From: a virus
Virus record (IMG/VR): IMGVR_UViG_3300021389_000086
Location: 1 to 33,406 of that record
Reading direction: 5' to 3' (one strand)
DNA length: 33,406 bases
Both the position numbers and the translations under genes were made by a program. Of the stretch, positions 30,301 through 33,406 are shown piece after piece; position 1 is the stretch's first letter; every line of letters starts with the position of its first letter. The notes below the pieces were generated by a model that made no database searches, had not been told where the DNA came from, and saw nothing but the letters and a program-made list of their open reading frames with translations.

Positions 30301-32445
30301 TCACCAATACGATTTTTCAAGGGAGATAATATTGAAACTTCAGGTGGATCAAGTATTACAGTGGGTAATGTTGTAGAAGATACATCTAAGTCTGGATATT
30401 CTTTTAGAGTTTATGGTGAGACTACATACACATGGCCAACTTTAAGCCTACATGTAATGACTGTTACTAATCCTGATTCTGTATTTAATATAGATCAGGG
30501 TGATTCATACTTTAGGTTACGTACATTATTCTATGGTAGTGCTCCGCGAAAAGGAGACGTATGGAGAAACCTTTCAGCAGCGTATACTCAAAATGCTTTA
30601 GTTGATTGGGTTGAAGATCCTCGTGTTAGTGATTTCTTTAAATCAGATTACACTTCATTAGGTAAGAGTTATCCTTATCTTCCTGATGCAACTACTATAA
30701 AAAGATATGGTTCTATAACTTATTCAGATCCATTCTCTTTTGAAAACACACAACTTGGACTTTCGTCATTTAATTTGACGATGCAGAATTTTGCCGATAT
30801 GTCTTATGACTACGGCTCAATTAAGTCTATGGTTTCCCATGATCAACTAATGTATATAATACATGAGCGCCGTGCTGGTGTTGTACCTGTTCAGAGAAAT
30901 ATACTCACAGCGGATTCTGGTGAGTCTCTTGTAGCGTCAAATATGATACTGGGTCCAGTAAACTATTATGTGGGAGAATATGGGGTAAACAATAACCCTG
31001 AATCTGTTGCTCAGTATAGAGGACAGATTTACTTTATGGATGCAAGAGCCGGTAAGGTATTGCGTATAGGAAAGGAAACAGGGATTAGTGTTATAAGCGA
31101 GGTTCTGGTTGATGGATTCTTTAAAAGCAAAACATTCTCAACTGCTCTTTCTGCTAAAAACAAAAGATATCATGGTGGCATAGACAGAGAAAACACGGAG
31201 TATATTATTAGTTCTCCTGCTCTGTTCACATCACGCATTACTATCAATGATGCGTGTACGGGTCAAACGGCTACAGGTAACTCAAGAACGAATCAGGACG
31301 GTGACATCATAAATGTTTCGCCGGTGTATGACGATTCGCTAACATTCTTTTGGAATACAGATGTAAGAAACTGGGAGTGTAGTCTTGATGACTGGGACAC
31401 TTCGGGAAGCGGTCTTATATTAATTGATCAACTTACGTCTAACCCTATCGTAGGGCTTTCAGAGAACTACTCTCCGTCACTTTCTACGTCTTTGAATACT
31501 GCCATACCAGTTGTAATGACATCGTCTCAGTATACAGCGTTTTATCCTGCAACATTTAATCAATTGACAGGGGTGGTTAGACCTGATACAACATCACCGA
31601 GTGGTGATATTCTAATTGACAACACTCTTGAAACTCTTGAGGCATTTACTATTGCTTATAACCTTTGGGATAAATACTGGAGTACCAGATACTCTTACAA
31701 CACCGATGGGATAATATCATTGACGGACAGAATGTATACGTTTAACGGTGCTAAGATATATGAGCATTCTCCTGATGCAACAAGAAATACTTTTTACGGA
31801 ATTGCTGGTGACACAATAGTTGAAGTGGTTTCTAACTTTAATCCATCTATGATTAAGGTCTATGAGGCGTTAAGTCTTGAAGGCAACAATTCAGCATGGA
31901 CTGTTACACTTAATAATAGTGACCAAACCAGTACGATTGCTTCCTCAATATGGGACGAGAAAGAAAATTTCTACTACGCTCCCGTACATCAAGACTCCTC
32001 AAACAATGTCACGTACACTTCTACCGCAAATGTTACTACCGTTAGCGGAACGTCTGAAGTCTTTTCACTTGGAGAAGTAGATACATTACCGAGTCCTCTT
32101 GCTGACAAGATACCTTTTAAGAATGCTATAAATAATCAAGCGTTCCCATTAGGAGACTCAACAGCGTTGTATGTTTTAAATATTGCTCAGAATAGATTAG
32201 AGCCTTTAAATCTCTATGCTGTTTCGGTTTCTGGTGAAAAAGAATTAACTTGTAATGCAACCATATCTGGGTTCTCTGCTGGAGATACGCTGGTGTTGAT
32301 TGCTAACTCTGCAATAGAAGGAGATTCAATTAGAGATTATTATTTGAAAGCAAAATTTGTAAACCCGACTACAACTAAACATGAGTTGTACGCTATTAAC
32401 TTTATATATACTAAGTCAAACCTACACAACCAACAAGGACAGTAG
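27385..32445 (+). CDS. Giant tail protein (stabilisation/nozzle type), 1686 residues
   Basis: The start MPSIDKIIPRYLNSDDDERL, then IKRTEMVDAQNVRVSIDSEI and VLKNAWGN, matches the opening of large podovirus tail proteins annotated as 'stabilisation protein' in marine and crAss-like phages ('...PRYL...D.ery.da.NvrVs...g.v.ktplGN'). Beta-propeller-like segments follow (YYFCYNSATNHTIFRYDQ; FAYQYEYFDGEQSALSPYS). There is a long middle of beta repeats and a C-terminal region that reads as virion surface (ENFYYAPVHQDSSN). It is the longest non-collagen gene here and probably builds the short tail tube or nozzle. It is a single unbroken frame. The next gene has its own promoter box. Confidence 0.7.
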   Translation: MPSIDKIIPRYLNSDDDERLIKRTEMVDAQNVRVSIDSEIDAQVLKNAWGNISRADTIENGTIPAGTNVVIGSIADEQSAQIYYFCYNSATNHTIFRYDQNAKKTFIVYQGSVLQFTEEGHVDADIVRLSNHNILLYFNDSLSQPKKINATLAEQSVSGAGGYPANFITGSDEERLAYITVAKAPPLIPPVVTFQNNSNYPQNDIFEKNFQFAYQYEYFDGEQSALSPYSLLGISKSQLKDGFINAGARNFYNEAKIQVTYSAADVKDLNIYGRIGDKDAPFFLIDTIPNDNGTGTQNIFFRNDSNYIGLSTQVQDKRYDNVPQKADSQALSQGRLFYGGYTEGYDNLPFMDVDALPNYNEKPNTYQVTISKNTNLTPYLGEFIDIDFSSIPIAGVTADSKVLLSFNWNDGAMTIRNDLKTDRDFNFVDSLGNFKLYNDAAGTDLVGLAGGTDAEKLAGMAGLRTIANGTNYQTGINLDSGTLNSPPQIRFISQKGTSDTREESVGIKKINNGIKVISSGFQVRKIIDIPANKTRAEIQTIIANEVDGLYPTQLMPQDGEAGFSTFTTGFGTRTTVESAAFAGAGEVWFRRTNPNFTTGVDTYKLSLSLVNMRINKLVFGTKEAEVIEPFGTSSSFDIIEANIDGQLPMLNSGSSFNLVPTTNGLYLSNQGASITGKGASIERNGGYITAGGSFAIANDDMDGNRCFKSGSSHELGLLYYDQKGRPGGVQPLDDETFVQHTNNRSNQNNLDGYADITMRIRHKAPAWADRFSVVYAGQGSIINKVQYSIGGAYLALNDAAEGSFGSTMSMYLSIGTLQGRNNSYDNQLGADINYGFAEGDRVRIVSYGDNLKETKTWRISKKITLLADATLNPILDRSSKAAIQNTTGDFLVLEDNNTPGWNTSSLMDNTSNWNNKCVIEIYRESDAFTEMFYYEIGENKSIDSVGVHQTDRVSTTATIEIVSQTGDVVEFRSPIRFFKGDNIETSGGSSITVGNVVEDTSKSGYSFRVYGETTYTWPTLSLHVMTVTNPDSVFNIDQGDSYFRLRTLFYGSAPRKGDVWRNLSAAYTQNALVDWVEDPRVSDFFKSDYTSLGKSYPYLPDATTIKRYGSITYSDPFSFENTQLGLSSFNLTMQNFADMSYDYGSIKSMVSHDQLMYIIHERRAGVVPVQRNILTADSGESLVASNMILGPVNYYVGEYGVNNNPESVAQYRGQIYFMDARAGKVLRIGKETGISVISEVLVDGFFKSKTFSTALSAKNKRYHGGIDRENTEYIISSPALFTSRITINDACTGQTATGNSRTNQDGDIINVSPVYDDSLTFFWNTDVRNWECSLDDWDTSGSGLILIDQLTSNPIVGLSENYSPSLSTSLNTAIPVVMTSSQYTAFYPATFNQLTGVVRPDTTSPSGDILIDNTLETLEAFTIAYNLWDKYWSTRYSYNTDGIISLTDRMYTFNGAKIYEHSPDATRNTFYGIAGDTIVEVVSNFNPSMIKVYEALSLEGNNSAWTVTLNNSDQTSTIASSIWDEKENFYYAPVHQDSSNNVTYTSTANVTTVSGTSEVFSLGEVDTLPSPLADKIPFKNAINNQAFPLGDSTALYVLNIAQNRLEPLNLYAVSVSGEKELTCNATISGFSAGDTLVLIANSAIEGDSIRDYYLKAKFVNPTTTKHELYAINFIYTKSNLHNQQGQ

Positions 32446-32452
32446 TAATCCT

Positions 32453-32460
32453 TATTTTTG
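32453..32460 (+). promoter_or_regulatory. Weak TAnnTTTG promoter box
   Basis: TATTTTTG ends 21 bases before the ATG at 32482. It lacks the usual following C and lies inside a 5-bp hairpin (ATCCT/AGGAT, around 32448-32466). It is the weakest of the set. Confidence 0.4.
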
Positions 32461-32481
32461 TAGGATAAAAAAACACGAGAT

Positions 32482-33406
32482 ATGGCAATAGGACCTTTAA
32501 TTAACCTTGGTGCAGGTTTAGCAAAAACCGGATACGGATTGTATCAGGAGAATCTTGCTAAAAGAAAAATGGCGCAGGCTGATCAAACTGCCATGGGACC
32601 TATTCGTTCACAGGCTGCACGTCAGCGCATTGCGCGTCAAGAATCTGATTCACAGTCAGCGATAGATGCAGCGTTACGATCACAAGCCACACAAGCCCAG
32701 CAGATTGGGGCAACTGGCGGCTCTCGTTCTTTGCAGGCAGCAACTCCTGCATTACTTAGAGCAACAGAGTTAACAACCGGACGCGCATTAGATAGATTTG
32801 GGTCATTAGGTGCAAGAACATCTCAACTTGAAGACAAAGTAAACTTAGCAAATGCTAATGTAGGTGTAAACGCTAACCTTGCTCGATTACAACGTGCGGC
32901 AGATGCTGCTCGCTCTGTAACTTTAAGCGGTGTATCTGACGTTATCGGAGGAACAGCCGGCCTACTTGGAGGCATTGGTAAAAAAGGGAAGGGCACTGAT
33001 GATGTTGTTGAAACCATGACGGAAGAAACAATAACTCCAGAGAAACAGGCAGTTATGGATCAAGCCAGTATACCAATGACAACAAATGCTTTTGGTGCAA
33101 TGGATATTCCTGGAAGCAGTATGGCTGGAGTAAACAGAGCGTCTGATATTGCAGTACGTAGAAAGGGCGCTGGCCTCAATTTAACACCTGAGTACGAAGT
33201 CAATGCAAGTAACTATGCTCCTTCACCTGTTGGAGTACAAGACATTGATACTTCATTTGATACCAAGGCAGAATATGACTTTTTAAATCAGAGTCGTGCT
33301 AAAGCAACAACTCAATTAGATGATCTTGCTAATAGAGTAAACACTTTTGAAGACAGGCAAGAAGAAGAAATCAATAGATTGGGTCTGTTGAACCAGCCTA
33401 TGAGTG
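32482..33406 (+). CDS. Putative internal virion / ejection-type protein (5' part)
   Basis: The frame is open to the window end, giving 308 residues without a stop, so the gene is truncated by the edge. The start MAIGPLINLGAGLAKTGYGL YQ is Gly/Ala-rich and weakly hydrophobic. Then come Gln/Ala/Arg-rich helices (RSQAARQRIARQESDSQSAI) and a second Gly-rich hydrophobic segment SGVSDVIGGTAGLLGGIG near 154-171, followed by a charged region. Gly-rich hydrophobic segments plus Ala/Gln helices behind the tail genes are typical of internal proteins ejected with the DNA, or of tail-tip proteins. I do not recognise the exact family. Confidence 0.6.
   Translation, partial: MAIGPLINLGAGLAKTGYGLYQENLAKRKMAQADQTAMGPIRSQAARQRIARQESDSQSAIDAALRSQATQAQQIGATGGSRSLQAATPALLRATELTTGRALDRFGSLGARTSQLEDKVNLANANVGVNANLARLQRAADAARSVTLSGVSDVIGGTAGLLGGIGKKGKGTDDVVETMTEETITPEKQAVMDQASIPMTTNAFGAMDIPGSSMAGVNRASDIAVRRKGAGLNLTPEYEVNASNYAPSPVGVQDIDTSFDTKAEYDFLNQSRAKATTQLDDLANRVNTFEDRQEEEINRLGLLNQPMS

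Noticed and set aside
1-33406. tRNA genes, rRNA, integrase or insertion sequences
   Set aside because: None seen on either strand. The hairpins at the left end do not form a cloverleaf and no tRNA T-loop motif is visible.

Overview
The window looks like part of the structural half of a tailed, short-tailed (podovirus-like) phage genome that infects a member of the Bacteroidetes, probably a marine flavobacterium. The phage assignment rests on a large terminase, portal, acidic scaffold-like protein, major capsid protein, tail proteins and fibres, with mostly co-directional, tightly overlapping genes. The host inference rests on ten copies of TAnnTTTG, usually TAnnTTTGC, just upstream of start codons. 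That is the Bacteroidetes -7 promoter element. Starts are also A-rich and mostly lack Shine-Dalgarno sites. No sheath or tape-measure gene is visible. The right edge cuts through a gene, so the genome continues.

Layout. Bases 1-593 carry no credible gene but hold strong nested stem-loops that suggest a structured RNA. At 594-1380 a leftward pair includes a DUF5675-like protein. A 25-base divergent promoter separates it from a rightward methyltransferase and three small basic proteins (1406-2810). A leftward winged-helix protein (2800-3240) faces the rightward late operon, and the two promoters overlap head-on. From 3273 come a fibre-like protein, small proteins, a 2OG-Fe(II) oxygenase, a duplicated GroES-like protein, a putative small terminase, TerL (6307-8409), portal (8445-10877) and a small virion protein (10879-11277).

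The centre (11296-20870) is the most striking part. A 2162-residue collagen-like fibre has Gly-X-Y segments separated by twelve copies of a 46-residue spacer and ends in a C1q-like head. One small gene later comes a 750-residue three-domain enzyme: a GT-B glycosyltransferase, a GT25 (procollagen-galactosyltransferase-like) domain and a PLOD-like lysyl hydroxylase. A PAPS-dependent sulfotransferase overlaps its end. Collagen lysines sit almost entirely in X-Lys-Gly, the site used by animal lysyl hydroxylases, while proline is nearly absent from the helix. My reading is that the phage carries a complete set for hydroxylating, glycosylating and sulfating its own collagen fibre. An oxygenase at 4797 and a methyltransferase at 1406 may be accessories.

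The right third (20873-33406) has small basic proteins, scaffold, major capsid protein, a virion protein, two connector-like proteins, a 1686-residue tail protein and the start of an internal or ejection-type protein. Rho-independent terminators follow the 80-residue protein, the capsid gene and the gene after it, and new promoters restart transcription.
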